Counted from the first letter of the stretch, positions 25,782 through 35,676 are shown. The stretch is DNA of 64,000 nt from Siccirubricoccus sp. G192 (GCF_019084075.1 NZ_JAHREN010000001.1:2515501-2579500), one strand, 5' to 3'. Numbers and translations: made by a program. The notes: a model not told the origin generated them from the sequence alone.

Positions 25782-27947
25782 TCAGCCCCGCGCCTTCGCC
25801 TCGCGCCGGCGCGCATGCAGCACGAACTCGGTATAGCCGTTCGGCTGCTCGCGCCCCTTCAGCACCAGGTCGCAGGCGGCCTTGAAGGCCGGGCCGTCGA
25901 AGCCTGGCGCCATCGGCTGATAGGCGGGGTCGCCGGCATTCTGGCGGTCCACCACGCCTGCCATGCGCTTCATGGTCTCCATCACCTGCTGCTCCGTGCA
26001 GATGCCGTGCCGCAGCCAATTGGCGATGTGCTGGCTGCTGATGCGGAGCGTCGCGCGGTCCTCCATCAGCCCGACATCGTTGATGTCCGGCACCTTGGAA
26101 CAGCCCACCCCCTGGTCCACCCAGCGCACCACATAGCCGAGGATGCCCTGGGCGTTGTTGTCGAGCTCCGCCTGCACATCGGCGGGCGACCAGTTGGTAT
26201 TGGCCGCCAGCGGCACGGTGAGGATGTCATCGAGCTTCGCGCGCGGGCCGCCCTTCGCCAGCTTCTCCTGCCGCGCCGCCACATCCACCTGGTGGTAGTG
26301 CAGCGCATGCAGGGTCGCGGCGGTGGGGGAGGGCACCCAGGCGGTATTGGCGCCGGCTCTGGGATGCCCGACCTTCTGCTCCAGCATCGCCGCCATCATG
26401 TCGGGCGCCGCCCACATGCCCTTGCCGATCTGCGCCCGGCCGCGCAGCCCGCAGGCCAGGCCGACATCGACATTGTTGTCCTCATAGGCCTTGATCCAGG
26501 CGGCGCCCTTCATGTCGTTCTTGCGGAGCACGGCGCCCGCTTCCATGGAGGTGTGGATCTCGTCGCCGGTGCGGTCGAGGAAGCCGGTATTGATGAAGAC
26601 CACGCGGTCCCTGGCGGCGCGGATGCATTCGCGGAGGTTCACCGTGGTGCGGCGCTCCTCGTCCATGATGCCCATCTTGAGCGTGGTGCGGGGCAGGCCG
26701 AGCGCATCCTCGACGCGGGCGAAGAGCGTATCCGCCCAGGCCACTTCCTCCGGCCCGTGCATCTTCGGCTTCACGATATAGACGCTGCCGGCGCGGCTGT
26801 TCAGATGCTTGCCGCGCAGGTCGTGCAGCGCGATGGCCGCGGTGCAGAGCGCATCCAGGATCGTCTCAGGCACCTCGGCGCCGTCCAGCGTGACCACATC
26901 CGTCATCATGTGGTGGCCGACATTGCGGACCAGCATCAGCGAACGGCCATGCAGGGTCACGCCGCCGCCCGCCGGCTTCAGGTAGATGCGGTCCGGGTTC
27001 AGCCGGCGGACCAGGGTGCTGCCGCCCTTCTCGAAACTGGCCTCCAGGTCGCCGCGCATCAGGCCGAGCCAGTTGCGGTAGACCAGGACCTTGTCCTCGG
27101 CATCCACCGCGGCGACGGAATCCTCGCAATCCATGATGGTGGTGACGGCGCTTTCCATCAGCAGGTCGGCGACGCCCGCCGGGTCGTCCTTGCCGATCGG
27201 GTGGCTGCGGTCGATGCGGATCTCGGCATGCATGCCGTTGTTCACCAGCAGGATGCCGGTGGGCGCCGAGGCATCGCCCTCATAGCCCACGCATTGTCCG
27301 GGCCGCGCCAGGCCGGTGCTGCGCCCGTCCAGCAGGGTCGCCTCCAGCGCGCCGGCGGTGATGGCATAGGATTTCACCTCGCGGTGGGAAACGCCGCCGG
27401 CCAGCGGCGCCATCTGGTCCAGCGCGTTGCGGGCGAATTCGATCACCTTCTTCCCGCGTGTCGGGTTGTATCCCTTGCCGCGCGTGGCGCCCTCCGTCTC
27501 CGGGATCGCATCTGTGCCGTAGAGCGCGTCATAGAGGCTGCCCCAGCGCGCATTGGCGGCGTTCAGCGCGTAGCGGGCATTGGAGACGGGCACGACAAGC
27601 TGCGGCCCGGCGATCTGGGCGATCTCCGGGTCCACCCCGGTGGTGCCGACATGGAACTCCGGCCCCTCCGGCACCAGGTAGCCGATCTCCCGGAGGAAGG
27701 CGGAATAGGCGCCGAGGTCGATGGGTTTCGCCGGATTGGCCCGGTGCCAGGCATCGATCTTCGCCTGCAATTCGTCGCGCCTGGCGAGCAGCGCAGCATT
27801 CCGGGGGGCAAGATCCCGGATGATGCCGGCCAGCGAGGACCAGAACCGCGCCGGTTCAACACCCGTTCCGGGCAGCGCCTCCTGCTCCATGAAGTCGCGC
27901 AGCGACCGCGACACCTTCAGCCCCGCAACCTCCACCGAATCAGCCAC
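25782..27947 (-). CDS. glcB: Malate synthase G
   Basis: 721 residues, the normal length of the single-chain G isoform (the A isoform is about 530). The GTG start at 27947 has GGGAGAA six bases upstream. Landmarks are [17 protein letters not shown] near residue 75, [36 protein letters not shown], and [20 protein letters not shown], with catalytic Arg and Glu in the middle. The enzyme condenses glyoxylate with acetyl-CoA to malate in the cytosol, so it completes the glyoxylate shunt or glycolate use. Isocitrate lyase and glc genes are not in the window. It is followed by a terminator and stands alone. Confidence 0.96.
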   Translation of the reverse strand: MADSVEVAGLKVSRSLRDFMEQEALPGTGVEPARFWSSLAGIIRDLAPRNAALLARRDELQAKIDAWHRANPAKPIDLGAYSAFLREIGYLVPEGPEFHVGTTGVDPEIAQIAGPQLVVPVSNARYALNAANARWGSLYDALYGTDAIPETEGATRGKGYNPTRGKKVIEFARNALDQMAPLAGGVSHREVKSYAITAGALEATLLDGRSTGLARPGQCVGYEGDASAPTGILLVNNGMHAEIRIDRSHPIGKDDPAGVADLLMESAVTTIMDCEDSVAAVDAEDKVLVYRNWLGLMRGDLEASFEKGGSTLVRRLNPDRIYLKPAGGGVTLHGRSLMLVRNVGHHMMTDVVTLDGAEVPETILDALCTAAIALHDLRGKHLNSRAGSVYIVKPKMHGPEEVAWADTLFARVEDALGLPRTTLKMGIMDEERRTTVNLRECIRAARDRVVFINTGFLDRTGDEIHTSMEAGAVLRKNDMKGAAWIKAYEDNNVDVGLACGLRGRAQIGKGMWAAPDMMAAMLEQKVGHPRAGANTAWVPSPTAATLHALHYHQVDVAARQEKLAKGGPRAKLDDILTVPLAANTNWSPADVQAELDNNAQGILGYVVRWVDQGVGCSKVPDINDVGLMEDRATLRISSQHIANWLRHGICTEQQVMETMKRMAGVVDRQNAGDPAYQPMAPGFDGPAFKAACDLVLKGREQPNGYTEFVLHARRREAKARG

Positions 27948-28005
27948 GCCGGTTCTCCCGCTTTCAGTCCAGGCCCCGGGTTCCGGGGCGCGATCCGGCT
28001 ACCTA

Positions 28006-28120
28006 GACCAGATCGCCGGAAGGCGGAAACGCCTGGAAGCGTGAATCTGGTCCGCAAACAACGAGCCGGAGCATTTGCCGTGAGCGCGAGCGAACGAAAA
28101 CTGCTCCGGAGGGCAAATGC
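28006..28120. repeat. Cluster of palindromic repeats upstream of malate synthase
   Basis: GACCAGAT (28006-28013) pairs with ATCTGGTC (28045-28052), enclosing AGGCG-GAAA-CGCCT (28021-28034). GCATTTGCC (28071-28079) pairs with GGCAAATGC (28112-28120), overlapping a competing CCGGAGCA/TGCTCCGG pair. The AGCGTGAATC core at 28038-28047 recurs in the palindromes at 22464-22512 and 60629-60674. It lies between the M20 stop and the malate synthase start, in a 214-bp gap without a gene. Confidence 0.65.
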
Positions 28121-28143
28121 GCCGGGCGCAAAGGGCCCGGCGC
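28119..28143 (-). terminator. Terminator of the amidase-FAH-Bug-M20 operon
   Basis: GCGCCGGGC (28119-28127) and GCCCGGCGC (28135-28143) form a perfect 9-bp stem with a seven-base loop, 19 bases beyond the M20 stop codon in the direction of transcription. Confidence 0.5.
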
Positions 28144-28161
28144 AAAGGGGCAGCCGCCGCC

Positions 28162-29352
28162 CTACAGCCCCGCCCGGTCCAGCCGCAGGATCGCCCGGGC
28201 CATGGACTGGGCGCGCGGCACCAGGCTGGTGATCTCCAGGTATTCCTCCGGGCTATGCGCCTTGCCGCCCACCGGGCCCACCGCGCAGATGGTCGGCGCC
28301 CCCACCGCCGCGGTGAAGCCGGGATCGGCGCAGCCGCCGGAGAACTCACCCTGGATATTGAGCCCGCTCTCCTCCGCCGCCGCGCGATACATCTCGAAGA
28401 GCCGGCCGCTGGCGGGGGTCTGCGTCAGCGGCAGGAATTCGCCGCGGATTGTCAGCTTGGCGCGTGTCCCCGGCACGAAGCTGCGGCCGATGATCTCGTG
28501 GATCTTGCCCATGATCTCGTCGCGATCGGCGGGCTCGATGTAGCGCAGGTCGATCTGGCCCTGCGCCCAGGGCGCCACCGTGTTCACGCTCTGCCCGCCG
28601 CTCACCAGCCCGACATTCAAGGTGATGCCGCGCTTGAGGTCGGTCAGGGCATGGATCGCCTGGATCTTGCGGGCGAGTTCCTCGATGGCGCTGATCCCGG
28701 CCTCGAAATTGCCGCCGGAATGCGCCGCCTTGCCCTCGATCTCGAAGATCGAGAAGACGCCGCCCTTGCGCCCCGTGACCACGCCGCCGGAGGGCCGGCC
28801 CGGTTCCGAATTGAACACGACGCGCGCCTCCCGCGCCGTTGCCTCGATCACTTCGCGCCCCTCGGGGCTGCCGATCTCCTCATCCCCGGTGAAGAGGCCG
28901 AGCAGGGGGCCAGGCGCACCGCCGAATTTCCTGAAGGCGGCGAGGACGAACATGTTCATCACCAGCCCCGCCTTCATGTCGGCGACGCCGGGGCCGAAAG
29001 CCTGGCCGTCCCTGATGGTGAAGGGCCGCCGCGTCGGCTCACCCTTCGGGAAGACCGTGTCGCGATGGCCCATCAGCACGATGTTCTTCTTGGTATTGCC
29101 GCCGGAGCCGAGGGACTCCCCGCCCTCCACCCGGGCCTTCAGGCAATCGCCGTATTTCTCCCGCGGCACCACCTCCACCGGGATGCCCTGGGCCTCCAGG
29201 AAGCGCCGCACCTCTGCGCCGACGGCATCGACGCCGGGCTTGTCGTAGCTGCCGCCATCGGTATCCACCATCGCCCGCAGGGTATCGAGCATCGCCTCCT
29301 GCTGGGTGGCGAGCCAGGCGGTGATCTTCGCTTCGGTGCTCTCGCTGGTCAT
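28162..29352 (-). CDS. M20 family metallopeptidase (glutamate carboxypeptidase-like)
   Basis: 396 residues; AAGGGGGAAA precedes the ATG. VLMGHRDTVFP gives the first zinc histidine and its aspartate partner, GPGVADMKAGLVMN the bridging aspartate, and FTGDEEIGSPEGR the catalytic glutamate pair. GKAAHSGG in the lid domain and GGCADPGFTAAVG near the end are as in CPDG2-type enzymes. The family hydrolyses C-terminal glutamate or N-acyl amino acid bonds with two zinc ions. No signal peptide. It is the last gene of an operon with amidase, FAH-type hydrolase and a Bug receptor, so it probably acts on an amide or acyl-amino acid intermediate. Confidence 0.88.
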   Translation of the reverse strand: MTSESTEAKITAWLATQQEAMLDTLRAMVDTDGGSYDKPGVDAVGAEVRRFLEAQGIPVEVVPREKYGDCLKARVEGGESLGSGGNTKKNIVLMGHRDTVFPKGEPTRRPFTIRDGQAFGPGVADMKAGLVMNMFVLAAFRKFGGAPGPLLGLFTGDEEIGSPEGREVIEATAREARVVFNSEPGRPSGGVVTGRKGGVFSIFEIEGKAAHSGGNFEAGISAIEELARKIQAIHALTDLKRGITLNVGLVSGGQSVNTVAPWAQGQIDLRYIEPADRDEIMGKIHEIIGRSFVPGTRAKLTIRGEFLPLTQTPASGRLFEMYRAAAEESGLNIQGEFSGGCADPGFTAAVGAPTICAVGPVGGKAHSPEEYLEITSLVPRAQSMARAILRLDRAGL

Positions 29353-29397
29353 GCGTGTTTCCCCCTTGCATTGAAGCCGGCCGATTCACGGACGGCG

Positions 29398-30372
29398 CTA
29401 TTCCACCTTGCCGATGCGCCGCACCGCGCGCTGCAATCGCGCGCTGTCGGTGCGGAAGAACTGCTCGAAGGCATCGCCGTCCCGGTAGTCCAGTGTATTG
29501 CCGCTGGCGGCGAGGGCGCGCCGCACCTCCGCATCCGCGGCGACGGCGGCCATGGCCTGGCGCAGCGCCTCCCGCAGCGGCGCCGGCGTCGCCGCCGGGG
29601 CGAAGACGCCGGCCCAGATGTAGAATTCGGCTTCCGGGAAACCCTTCTCGATCAGGGTCGGCACTTCAGGGAATTCGGCAAGGCGGCGGGCGCCCCAGCA
29701 GGCCAGCGCGCGCAGCCTTCCCTCGCGGATATGCGCCGCGGCGGGGCCCGGCCCGGTCGCCAGCGCCTGCACCTGGTTGCCGAGCAGCGCGGTCAGCGCC
29801 GGGGCGCCGCCCTGGAAGGGCACATGCAGCAGGTCGATCCCCGCCGCCCCGGTCAGCATCGCCATCGGCACATGCAGCGCCGAGTAATTGCCCGAGGAGG
29901 AATAGCTGATGGCTCCCGGCCTCGCCTTGGCATCGGCGATGAACTCTTCCAGCGTCCGCCAGGGCGCGGCGGCCGGCACCACCAGCAGGGTCGGGTCGGC
30001 GGTGAAGAGCGCGATCGGCGCCAATTGGTCCAGCTCATAGGCCGGCTGCCGGCCGAACAGCCGCGCCGCCTCCGGCAGGATGGCGAGGGAGGAGAGCGCC
30101 ATCAGCAGCGTATACCCATCCGGCGCGGCGCGGGCGACCGAGGCATTGCCGATCTCGCCCGAGGCGCCGGCCCGGTTCACCACGGGAACGGGCTGCTTCC
30201 AATGCCGCTCCAGCGCCGCCGCCACGGGGCGCGCCACCACATCCGCCTGGCCGCCCGGCGGGAAGGCCACCACCATGGAGACGCCTCGGCTCGGGAAACC
30301 GCCGGTCTGCGCCCGCAGGGGCCGGATCAGGGCCAGGGCGCCGGCGGCGCCCAGCATCACGCGGCGTTTCAT
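29398..30372 (-). CDS. Bug/TctC family periplasmic solute-binding receptor
   Basis: 324 residues from the ATG at 30372, after AAGGTGG and overlapping the FAH gene stop by four bases. The signal peptide is short (MKRRVMLGAAGALALI, cleaved near RAQ). The mature part has the Bug landmarks MVVAFPPGGQADVVAR, VVNRAGASGEIGNASVARA, APDGYTLL, ISYSSSGNYSALHVPM and PEVPTLIEKGFPEAE. It presumably captures the substrate of the surrounding catabolic operon at the outside. No TctA/TctB membrane subunit is encoded near, so the uptake partner must be elsewhere or the protein acts as a sensor. Confidence 0.9.
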   Translation of the reverse strand: MKRRVMLGAAGALALIRPLRAQTGGFPSRGVSMVVAFPPGGQADVVARPVAAALERHWKQPVPVVNRAGASGEIGNASVARAAPDGYTLLMALSSLAILPEAARLFGRQPAYELDQLAPIALFTADPTLLVVPAAAPWRTLEEFIADAKARPGAISYSSSGNYSALHVPMAMLTGAAGIDLLHVPFQGGAPALTALLGNQVQALATGPGPAAAHIREGRLRALACWGARRLAEFPEVPTLIEKGFPEAEFYIWAGVFAPAATPAPLREALRQAMAAVAADAEVRRALAASGNTLDYRDGDAFEQFFRTDSARLQRAVRRIGKVE

Positions 30373-31253
30373 GCCACCTTGTTCTCCAGCACGCCGATCC
30401 CTGCCACCTCGATGCGGACCACGTCGCCCGGCTTCAGGAATTTCGGCGGATTGAAGCCGATGCCGACCCCGGCCGGCGTGCCGGTCGCGATGATGTCGCC
30501 CGGCTCCAGCGTGATGCCGGCGCTGATGCATTCGATGAGTGTCGGGATATCGAAGATCAGGTCGGCCACCGACGCCGATTGCCGCTGCTCGCCGTTCACC
30601 GAGGTGGTGAGGCGGAGCGCCGCCGGGTCCGGCACCTCATCCGCGGTGAGGATGGCGGGGCCCATCGGGCAGAAGCCGTCGATGCCCTTGCCCAGGATCC
30701 ATTGCCGATGCTTGTGCTGCAGGGTGCGGGCGGTGACGTCGTTGACGATGGTGTAGCCAAAGACATGGCTGAGCGCCTCCGCCTTGCGGATGCCGCGGCC
30801 GGGCTTGCCGATCACCACCGCCAGCTCGCCCTCGTAATCCACCGAATTGGTCGGGTCGAGGAAGGAGGGGATGCTGTCGCCCGGGCCGCTGACGCTGGTG
30901 GGCGGCTTGCTGAAGACCACCGGCGCCTCCGGCACCACCTCCTTCGCTGTGGCGTCGAAGCCGGAGCCGGCGAATTCCCTGGCATGCTCGTGGTAGTTCT
31001 TGCCGACGCAGAAGATGTTCTTGGCCGGGCGCGGGATGGGAGCGCAAAGCACGGCGCCCTCCATTACCGGCGCCCGCTCCGCGGCGGCGCGGGCGCGCTT
31101 CAGCATCGCTTCGCCGCCGGCGATCACGGCCGGCATGCTGGTCCAGGAGACCGCCGGATCGGCTGCCGCCAGGTCCAGCACCGCGCCATCCGCGCGCAAG
31201 GCACCGATGCGGCTGCCGACCCAGCCACCATGCTTGAATGTCACCAGGCGCAT
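30369..31253 (-). CDS. Fumarylacetoacetate hydrolase family protein
   Basis: 294 residues from the ATG at 31253, with GGGAGAG upstream. The FAH-fold signature is clear: NIFCVGKNYHEHAREF, then VFSKPPTSVSGPGD, then SVDYEGELAVVIGKPGR with the metal-binding Glu-x-Glu, and FGYTIVNDVTARTLQHKH. The end has GDIIATGTPAGVGIGF. The family cleaves or hydrates C-C bonds or decarboxylates beta-keto acids, usually with Mg2+, in the breakdown of aromatic or cyclic compounds. It lies in an operon after an amidase and before a Bug receptor. The exact reaction is not evident. A longer frame beyond the ATG is a shadow of the amidase gene. Confidence 0.9.
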   Translation of the reverse strand: MRLVTFKHGGWVGSRIGALRADGAVLDLAAADPAVSWTSMPAVIAGGEAMLKRARAAAERAPVMEGAVLCAPIPRPAKNIFCVGKNYHEHAREFAGSGFDATAKEVVPEAPVVFSKPPTSVSGPGDSIPSFLDPTNSVDYEGELAVVIGKPGRGIRKAEALSHVFGYTIVNDVTARTLQHKHRQWILGKGIDGFCPMGPAILTADEVPDPAALRLTTSVNGEQRQSASVADLIFDIPTLIECISAGITLEPGDIIATGTPAGVGIGFNPPKFLKPGDVVRIEVAGIGVLENKVA

Positions 31254-31291
31254 CCGTCTCTCCCACGATCCGTTGGGGCTGAGTAGGCCGG

Positions 31292-32674
31292 TCAGGCCGG
31301 CTCCGCCAGGGGGGCACCGGCCGGCACCTCCGCCGCCCGTTCCAGGGCCCGGGCGGCGCGGAAGGCCAGGTCGTCGCGGTAGAGCGCCGCCGCCACCTGC
31401 ACCGCCCGCGGCATCCCCGCCTCGTCCAGCCCGATCGGCACGCTGATGGCGGGCTGGCGGGTCAGGTTGAAGGCGAAGGTCCAGGGCGCCCAGTCGCGCC
31501 ACAGCGCTTCCGTGGGGCGGATCGTCGGCTGGTCGGCGGCGAAGGCGGCGGTGGGGGTCGCGGCGGTGAGCAGGATGTCGAAGCGCTGGTGGAAGCGGGC
31601 CATGGCGTGGGCCGCCTCGATGCGCAGCGCCTCGGCGCCGAGGAAGTCCACGGCGCTCATGCCGCCCTCGCGCTCCGCCACCTCGGCCAGCCCCTGGTCC
31701 AGCAGCGCGCGCTTCTCCGGCGGCGTGGTCGCCACCAGCCGGGCCAGGGCCACGCCCCAGACCCGGCCGAAGATGGCGCGGGTATCGGGCAGGCCGGGAT
31801 CGGCCTCCTCGACGATGGCGCCCTGTTCCTCCAGCATTTTCGCGGCACCGAGCAGCGCCGCCTCGCCATCCGCATCCAGCGGCGGTTCGAAGCCGAGCCG
31901 CCGCACCACCGCGACGCGCAGCCCGGCGACGCCATCCTCGATGCCCTGGCGCCAGTCCCGCGGCTCGTCGGGCAGGCAGAAGGGATCCCGCAGGTCGTGC
32001 TGCGCCATGGCCGAGAACATCAGCGCCGCGTCGCGCACCGTCCGCGTCATCGGCCCGGCGCAGGCGACATGGGCGAAGGCGCCGAGCGGCCATTGTGGAA
32101 TCCGCCCGAAGCTCGGCTTCACCCCGACCAGGCCGCAGAAGGCCGCCGGAATCCGCACGGAGCCGCCGGCATCGGTGCCGATATGCAGCGGCCCGAAACA
32201 GGCCGCGCCCGCCGCCCCGGCGCCGCTGCTGGAGCCGCCCGGCGTCCGCTCGCGGTTCCAGGGATTGCGGGTGATGCCGTGCAGCGGGCAGTCGCCGGGC
32301 GATTTCCAGCCGAATTCCGTGGTGGTGGTCTTGCCGAGGATCACCGCCCCGGCCTGTTTCAGCCCGAGCACCGCGGGCGCATCCTCGGCGGCGGGGGCGG
32401 CATCGGTGGTCTTGCTGCCGCGCCGGGTCGGGAAGCCGGCCAGGTTCAGCAGGTCCTTCACCGTGCTGGGCACGCCATCCAGCAGGCCCATCGGGCGGCC
32501 GGCCATCCAGCGCGCCTCGCTCTCCCCGGCCGCCACCAGGGCCCGCGGGTTGAGCGCCGCGAAGGCGTTCACCCAGGGGTTGTAGCGCGCCACCCGCTCC
32601 GTCACCGCCCTGAGCGTCTCCACCGGCGACAGGGCGCGCCTGGCATAGAGGGCGAGCAGCGTCTCGGCGGACAT
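31292..32674 (-). CDS. Amidase (amidase signature family)
   Basis: 460 residues. The amidase signature is present: the lysine in GVPSTVKDLLNLAG near residue 75 and the serine-rich GGSSSGAGAAGAACFGPL near 150, followed by GTDAGGSVRIPAAFCG with the catalytic serine. The family hydrolyses amides to acids and ammonia through a Ser-cisSer-Lys triad. It is the first gene of an operon that continues with an FAH-type hydrolase, a Bug receptor and an M20 peptidase, and it is divergent from a NodB-fold hydrolase. That neighbourhood suggests breakdown of a cyclic or substituted amide rather than aminoacyl-tRNA amidation; gatB and gatC are absent. Confidence 0.9.
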   Translation of the reverse strand: MSAETLLALYARRALSPVETLRAVTERVARYNPWVNAFAALNPRALVAAGESEARWMAGRPMGLLDGVPSTVKDLLNLAGFPTRRGSKTTDAAPAAEDAPAVLGLKQAGAVILGKTTTTEFGWKSPGDCPLHGITRNPWNRERTPGGSSSGAGAAGAACFGPLHIGTDAGGSVRIPAAFCGLVGVKPSFGRIPQWPLGAFAHVACAGPMTRTVRDAALMFSAMAQHDLRDPFCLPDEPRDWRQGIEDGVAGLRVAVVRRLGFEPPLDADGEAALLGAAKMLEEQGAIVEEADPGLPDTRAIFGRVWGVALARLVATTPPEKRALLDQGLAEVAEREGGMSAVDFLGAEALRIEAAHAMARFHQRFDILLTAATPTAAFAADQPTIRPTEALWRDWAPWTFAFNLTRQPAISVPIGLDEAGMPRAVQVAAALYRDDLAFRAARALERAAEVPAGAPLAEPA

Positions 32675-32763
32675 CAGTGCGGGATCGGTCGGGGGGCATC
32701 GGGACTTCCGGTCAGGACTGCAGGGGGGGCAGCATGGGCCGGCAAGGACGGGAGCGAAACCCC

Positions 32764-33669
32764 ATGCCGGCCAACGGGACGAAACCGCAGCCCTGGGAAT
32801 TGGCGGAGCCGGAATGGCGCCGCATCACCGGCCGCGCCCGCGCCGGCCGCAACCTGCGGCCGCATGCCTGGCCCGGCGGCGCCCGCTGCTGCGTGGCGCT
32901 TTCCTTCGATGCCGACCATGAGACCATCCCGCTGCGCGACGGTGATGACAGCCCGATGCGGATCAGCCAGGGGCAATACGGCAACCGCCAGGGCGTGCCC
33001 CGCATCCGCGCCCTGCTCAGCCGCCACGGCATCCGCGCCAGCTTCTTCTACCCCGCCGTCTCGGCGCTCCTTTACCCGGAGGAGGTGCGCGCGGTGGCCG
33101 ATGAGGGGCATGAGATCGGCCTGCATTCCTGGATCCACGAGGCCAATACCACCCTGCCGCCCGGCGCCGAGCGCGACCTGACCTTGCGCGCCGCCGATGT
33201 GCTGGAACGCCTGGCCGGCCGGCGCTGCTGCGGCATCCGCACCGCGAGCTGGGACTTCTCGGTGGAGACGCTCGGCATCATCCGCGAGCTTGGCCTGCTC
33301 TATGACAGCAGCCTGATGGCGGATGACGACCCCTATGAGCTGACCGATCAGGGCGAGCCCACCGGCATCGTGGAACTGCCGCCGGAATGGATCCGCGACG
33401 ATGCGGTCTATTTCAACATGCGCTACGGCAGCGCGCTCCGACCCTATACGCCGCCCTCGGCGGTGGAGGAGATCTTCCGCGCCGAATTTGACGGCGCCCA
33501 TGCCGAGGGCGGGCTGTTCCTGCTGACCATGCACCCGCATATCATCGGCCATCGCAGCCGCATCGGGCTGCTCGACCGGCTGGTGCGGCACATGCGCGAC
33601 CAGGACGGCGTCTGGTTCGCCACCCATGCGGAGGCGGCGAAATACTGCCGGGACGAGGCGGGGCTGTAG
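32764..33669 (+). CDS. Polysaccharide deacetylase (NodB-fold) family hydrolase
   Basis: 301 residues if the ATG at 32764 is used (GGGAG nine bases upstream); in-frame starts at 32734 and 32677 exist. The NodB fold is shown by VALSFDADHETIP, with the metal-binding aspartate pair, and EGHEIGLHSWIHE, with the two metal histidines; later come CCGIRTASWDFS and LFLLTMHPHIIGHR. No signal peptide, so it is probably cytosolic and acts on a small amide such as an N-acyl or cyclic compound, like the related gene at 435-1343. It is divergent from the amidase operon, with only 89 bases between the starts. Confidence 0.85.
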   Translation: MPANGTKPQPWELAEPEWRRITGRARAGRNLRPHAWPGGARCCVALSFDADHETIPLRDGDDSPMRISQGQYGNRQGVPRIRALLSRHGIRASFFYPAVSALLYPEEVRAVADEGHEIGLHSWIHEANTTLPPGAERDLTLRAADVLERLAGRRCCGIRTASWDFSVETLGIIRELGLLYDSSLMADDDPYELTDQGEPTGIVELPPEWIRDDAVYFNMRYGSALRPYTPPSAVEEIFRAEFDGAHAEGGLFLLTMHPHIIGHRSRIGLLDRLVRHMRDQDGVWFATHAEAAKYCRDEAGL

Positions 33670-34015
33670 GATCGGACCGCGAATCGGGAGCTGTGTGCGG
33701 GCGCACAGCGGCGGCCGTACCCCTTTGCGAAAGTGCCGGGGCGCGATGGCGGCCGGCCAGGGATCTTCCGGTCGCGGGCGGCCATCGCGGGACCGGAGCG
33801 CCGCCCAATGGCCCCTTCGAACCTCGTCCCCCCTGGCGCTTTTCCGTGCCGCCCCTGCCTGGCTGCGGCGGCCCCTGCTGCGCGCCGGCCTTGGCTGGCG
33901 ACGCGCCCGGCGCAACGCGACCATGGCCGCCGCCCGCGCCGCGGCCGCCGCCATCCCGATCGCGCCCCTTGCCGGGCCGCGCCACTGACGGCCGCCGGAC
34001 TATCCGCGATCCGCG
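33670..34015. other. 346-bp gap without a confident gene
   Basis: Between the convergent deacetylase-like and gamma-glutamyltransferase genes. Short Arg- and Ala-rich frames (for example 33746-33988, about 80 residues) are open, but they look like GC-rich shadows: no ribosome site and no motif. Its composition matches the genome. No terminator stem was found with confidence. Confidence 0.35.
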
Positions 34016-35596
34016 CTACCCCTGCGCCACCGCCGCGCTCCAGGGCGACATCGCGTCGCTGATGCCCACCACCGACCCGTCCGCGCCGCGCCGGATCAGG
34101 TTCGGGCAGGCGAAATTCAGCGGCATGACGCCATGCTCCACCACCTCCAGCGGCGCCTCGGCGGCCAGCGCCTGCAACACGGCGGCGGGCAGGCGGCGAT
34201 CGGCGGTGACGCCGTCGGGGCCGGAGACGTCGATGCGCGGATGATGCGCCGCCGCCTCCGGGTCCATGCCGAAATCAGCGACGAAGGAGAGCATCTGGAA
34301 GACCGAGGCCAGGATGCGCCGGCCGCCCGAGGCGCCGAGCGCGATCTCCGGCCCGCGGTCCCCCACCGCGATCACCGGGCACATGTTGTTCAGCGGCCGC
34401 TTGCCCGGGGCCATGGCATTGGGCGTCCCGGGCTGCGGATCGAACCACATCACCCCGTTGTTCATCAGCACGCCCGAGCGCGGCAGCACCACGCGGCTGC
34501 CCATGGAGGAGAGCAGCGTGGTGGTCATCGCCACCATCATCCCCTCGCGGTCGCAGACGGTGAGGTGGGTGGTGCAGCTATCCGCGCCCTTGGGCTCGGC
34601 ATCGCCAAGCCCCGCCAGCCGCTCCGCATAGGCGCCGCGCATGGCGCGGGAGAGCTGCGCATACCAGGCGGCGGAGGGTTCGGTGCCGAGCGGCGCCGAT
34701 GCCATGCCCTCCAGCACCCGCATCAGGGTGGGCGCGGCGGTGAGGCCATTCACCAGCATCAGCCGCCGACCGCGCCAGGGCACGCCGATGGCCGGCAGCA
34801 CCCGGGCGCGGCACCCCTGGAGATCGGCGGCCGAGAGCAGGCCGCCCAGCTCCCGCACATCCTGCGCGATCCCTGCCGCGATCTCGCCCTCGTAGAAGTC
34901 GCGCAGCCCGGCCTGCTGCAACCGCTCCAGCGTGGCGGGCAGGTTGCCGAGGGTGAAGAAGCCGGGGGTGCCCTGATAGGGCGCGACCGGCGGCAGCCCG
35001 TTCGGCAGGTAGATCCGCGCGCTCTCGGGATAGAGGCGCAGCACGGCGGCGGAGGCGGCGACCTTCAGCGTGGTGTACCAGTCCTGCGGCAGGCCGCGCC
35101 TGGCCAGCGCTACCGCCGGCGCCAGCACCTCGCGGAGCGGCAGCCGGCCATGTCTTTCATGCAGCAGCGCATAGCCGGCGACGGAGGAGGGAATGACGAA
35201 GGAGAGCGGGCCGTGGATGTTGCGGTCGCCCTCCACCTCCGGCCAGGCAAAGAGATCCTGCTTCATCCGGCCGGTCAGCGGGAAGGCGGAGGGGTCGAGG
35301 CCGGCCGGCGCGACCGGGCCGAAATCGAAGGTCTCGCCCTGCGCCATGCCTGGGGCCATGACCTGGGCGAAGCCGATGCCGCCGAGGCCGCTGTTCCAGG
35401 GCTCCAGCGCGGCGAGGGCGAAGGCGGTGGCGACCGCCGCATCGGCGGCGCTGCCGCCGGCCTCCAGCATCGCGACCCCAGCCTCCGCCGCCGTGCCGAC
35501 CTGGGACGCCACCATGCCGCCACGGCCGCGCGCCGCGGCTTTGCGGATCTGCCAGCGCTGGGTGGTATGGGGGGCAGGGGTATAGGGTTGGGGCAT
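34016..35596 (-). CDS. Gamma-glutamyltranspeptidase family protein
   Basis: 526 residues from the ATG at 35596, with GGAGGA seven bases upstream. GGMVASQVGTAAEAGVAMLE and GGSAADAAVATAFALAALEP are the family's N-terminal block. The nucleophile region is ADSCTTHLTVCDREGMMVA; the first Thr of TTH, near residue 341, would be the N-terminus of the small subunit after self-cleavage. Later blocks are MGSRVVLPRSGVLMNNGV and RPLNNMCPVI. The family transfers or hydrolyses gamma-glutamyl groups of glutathione and similar amides. No clear signal peptide is visible, so it may be cytosolic, unlike the E. coli periplasmic enzyme. It is downstream of a GntR-type regulator on the same strand. Confidence 0.87.
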   Translation of the reverse strand: MPQPYTPAPHTTQRWQIRKAAARGRGGMVASQVGTAAEAGVAMLEAGGSAADAAVATAFALAALEPWNSGLGGIGFAQVMAPGMAQGETFDFGPVAPAGLDPSAFPLTGRMKQDLFAWPEVEGDRNIHGPLSFVIPSSVAGYALLHERHGRLPLREVLAPAVALARRGLPQDWYTTLKVAASAAVLRLYPESARIYLPNGLPPVAPYQGTPGFFTLGNLPATLERLQQAGLRDFYEGEIAAGIAQDVRELGGLLSAADLQGCRARVLPAIGVPWRGRRLMLVNGLTAAPTLMRVLEGMASAPLGTEPSAAWYAQLSRAMRGAYAERLAGLGDAEPKGADSCTTHLTVCDREGMMVAMTTTLLSSMGSRVVLPRSGVLMNNGVMWFDPQPGTPNAMAPGKRPLNNMCPVIAVGDRGPEIALGASGGRRILASVFQMLSFVADFGMDPEAAAHHPRIDVSGPDGVTADRRLPAAVLQALAAEAPLEVVEHGVMPLNFACPNLIRRGADGSVVGISDAMSPWSAAVAQG

Positions 35597-35676
35597 GGCG
35601 GGTCCTCCGGGGCGTTCAGCCTTGCGGCATGGTCCCGCCGTGCCGCCCCGGCCGCAAGCCCCGCCGAATGGGCCGG

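Noticed and set aside
30369..32699. 776-residue leftward frame covering amidase and FAH genes
   Set aside because: Only the last 294 residues are a real FAH protein. The rest is a shadow of the amidase gene, which reads in another frame.
33746..33988. Small Arg/Ala-rich protein in the gap after the deacetylase-like gene
   Set aside because: No ribosome site, no motif, and several frames are open at once, as expected by chance.
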